DNA of 6,449 bases, from the NCBI GenBank assembly GCA_016870235.1, contig VGCB01000164.1, positions 1 to 6,449 of the forward strand. Direction: 5' to 3'. The position numbers and the translations under genes are program-made. The notes under the pieces were generated by a model. It ran no database searches, was not told the origin of the DNA, and was given only the letters and a program-made list of their open reading frames with translations. Below are positions 5,794 to 6,449 of the stretch, one piece after another. This DNA is from Actinomycetota bacterium (GTDB lineage: Bacteria > Actinomycetota > Thermoleophilia > Gaiellales > Gaiellaceae). Each line of letters opens with the position of its first letter. Within the stretch, counting starts at the first letter, position 1.

Positions 5794-5799
5794 TACCGT
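5794..5799 (+). promoter_or_regulatory. -10-like TACCGT for the TPR-like gene, leaderless spacing
   Basis: TACCGT fits the relaxed actinobacterial TANNNT -10. Its last T is seven positions before GTG 5806, the same geometry as at the nitroreductase gene, so the transcript would begin at the start codon. No Shine-Dalgarno precedes the GTG. A GGAGG at about 5759-5763 is too far away and is not followed by a start codon at normal spacing. Confidence 0.4.
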
Positions 5800-5805
5800 G
5801 ACGGC

Positions 5806-6449
5806 GTGTCGCCCCGTGCCCGCGTCCTCTCGCTCACGGCGCTCGCGGCAGGCGTCGCGGTGGCCGTCGCGATCGGCGTCGCGGTCGGCCAGCGCGGGCC
5901 CTCGGGCATCGCTCCCGACCCGGCCGAGCGGCTCCCCAAGGGAGCGCCACCGCTCGCCCTCGATCTCGGCGTGCGGCAGGACCCGGAAGCCGTCGCGCTG
6001 CGGCGGGCGGCGGCGATCTACGGCCGCAGCCTCGAGCTCGAGGAGGGCTCGCTCGCGCGGGCGCAGAGGCTTCGAGCCCAGGCGGAGACGCTCTTCGCCC
6101 GCCACGACTCGCTGGAGGCGCGGATCGGCCGGGCCTTCGCGGCCTGGCCCGATCGGACCGCCGAGCGCATGGAGCGGCTCGGCGGTCTCCATGCGCGGAG
6201 CGCGATCGTCCAGCTCCACCTCGGGATCGCCCGGATCTGGGTCGGCCACGCCGGCTCCGAGGACGCGCTGCACGACGCCGTCGAGCTCGCGCCGGACACG
6301 CAGGTCGCCGTCACCGCCGGGAACCTGCTCTACCCGGACTACCTGCGGGACATCCCCCGCTTCGTGCCGTCCGCGCCGGCACCGGCGTCGATCGGCGGGC
6401 TCGGGTCGGCCGGGCAGGTCGCGGCGCTCGAGCGGCTCTGGCGGCGCGG
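5806..6449 (+). CDS. Membrane-anchored or secreted TPR-like protein, C-terminus outside window
   Basis: The frame is open from GTG 5806 to the right edge (214 residues visible). Residues 3-6 (PRAR) and the hydrophobic run at about 7-28 form an N-terminal membrane anchor or uncleaved signal; no clear signal peptidase site follows, so an anchored protein facing outward is likely. The rest is helical and Ala/Leu/Arg-rich. Residues 61-108 contain charged helices (ALRRAAAIYGRSLELEEGSL), and about 122-175 read like tetratricopeptide helices: GLHARSAIVQLHLGIARIWVG, then ALHDAVELAPDTQVAV, with the LxxGxAxxxxG and A-LxPD features of TPRs. Such proteins are usually scaffolds, but no partner can be named. 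The gene is divergent from the sulfur-carrier operon across 87 bases and need not be linked to it. The start is chosen from the anchor sequence and the -10 at 5794-5799; minus-strand frames across it show no domain. Confidence 0.65.
   Translation, partial: MSPRARVLSLTALAAGVAVAVAIGVAVGQRGPSGIAPDPAERLPKGAPPLALDLGVRQDPEAVALRRAAAIYGRSLELEEGSLARAQRLRAQAETLFARHDSLEARIGRAFAAWPDRTAERMERLGGLHARSAIVQLHLGIARIWVGHAGSEDALHDAVELAPDTQVAVTAGNLLYPDYLRDIPRFVPSAPAPASIGGLGSAGQVAALERLWRR

Overview
The window is very GC-rich throughout, and every genuine gene has strong G/C bias at third codon positions. The gene set (an actinobacterial CysO/CysM/Mec-type sulfur-carrier cysteine pathway, short or absent mRNA leaders, a GC-rich FG-GAP secretory protein, a ROK regulator next to a sugar-oxidoreductase remnant) suggests a high-GC actinobacterium. 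A Thermoleophilia (Gaiellales or Solirubrobacterales) member is my best guess, but that is inference from style and not a database match.

Layout, left to right. (1) Positions 1-1308, minus strand: an exported FG-GAP/VCBS-repeat (CRTAC1-like) protein that runs off the left edge. (2) Positions 1336-1851, plus: a short nitroreductase-family flavoprotein, divergent from (1) across only 27 bases, with a -10 hexamer placed for a leaderless transcript. (3) Positions 1852-2017: an intergenic region with a GTTTG-N9-CAAAC inverted repeat that resembles a ROK operator. Its loop holds a perfect Shine-Dalgarno sequence followed by an ATG on the minus strand, but no believable gene follows. (4) Positions 2018-2791, plus: a ROK-family regulator cut off in the middle of its zinc motif. 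It is joined out of frame to the last 37 codons of what looks like a Gfo/Idh/MocA oxidoreductase (2793-2906). This is a deletion scar or a misassembly.

(5) Positions 5718 down to 2896, minus: a compact three-gene operon that encodes a whole protein-bound-sulfide route to cysteine. It runs rhodanese-MoeB/ThiF activating enzyme (4543-5718), then a CysO-like ubiquitin-fold sulfur carrier fused in frame to a CysM-like PLP enzyme (3323-4546, 4-base ATGA overlap), then a JAMM/M67 metallopeptidase of the Mec type (2896-3279). Working model: the rhodanese and E1-like domains load sulfur on the carrier's GG end, CysM adds an aminoacrylate derived from O-phosphoserine, and the JAMM protein releases cysteine. 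The puzzle is that the GG is internal in the fusion and not at a free C-terminus. A 25-base tandem duplication lies across the end of the fusion gene and the start of the JAMM gene. (6) Positions 5806 to the right edge, plus: a membrane-anchored or secreted TPR-like protein, divergent from the operon, also with a leaderless-type -10.

The main points for follow-up are the CysO-CysM fusion with a buried GG inside a complete pathway operon, the reversed rhodanese/MoeB domain order, the ROK/Gfo-Idh junction, and the orphan Shine-Dalgarno/ATG held in an operator-like hairpin. No tRNA, rRNA, CRISPR array or insertion sequence was seen. No gene-free stretch exceeds 300 bases.
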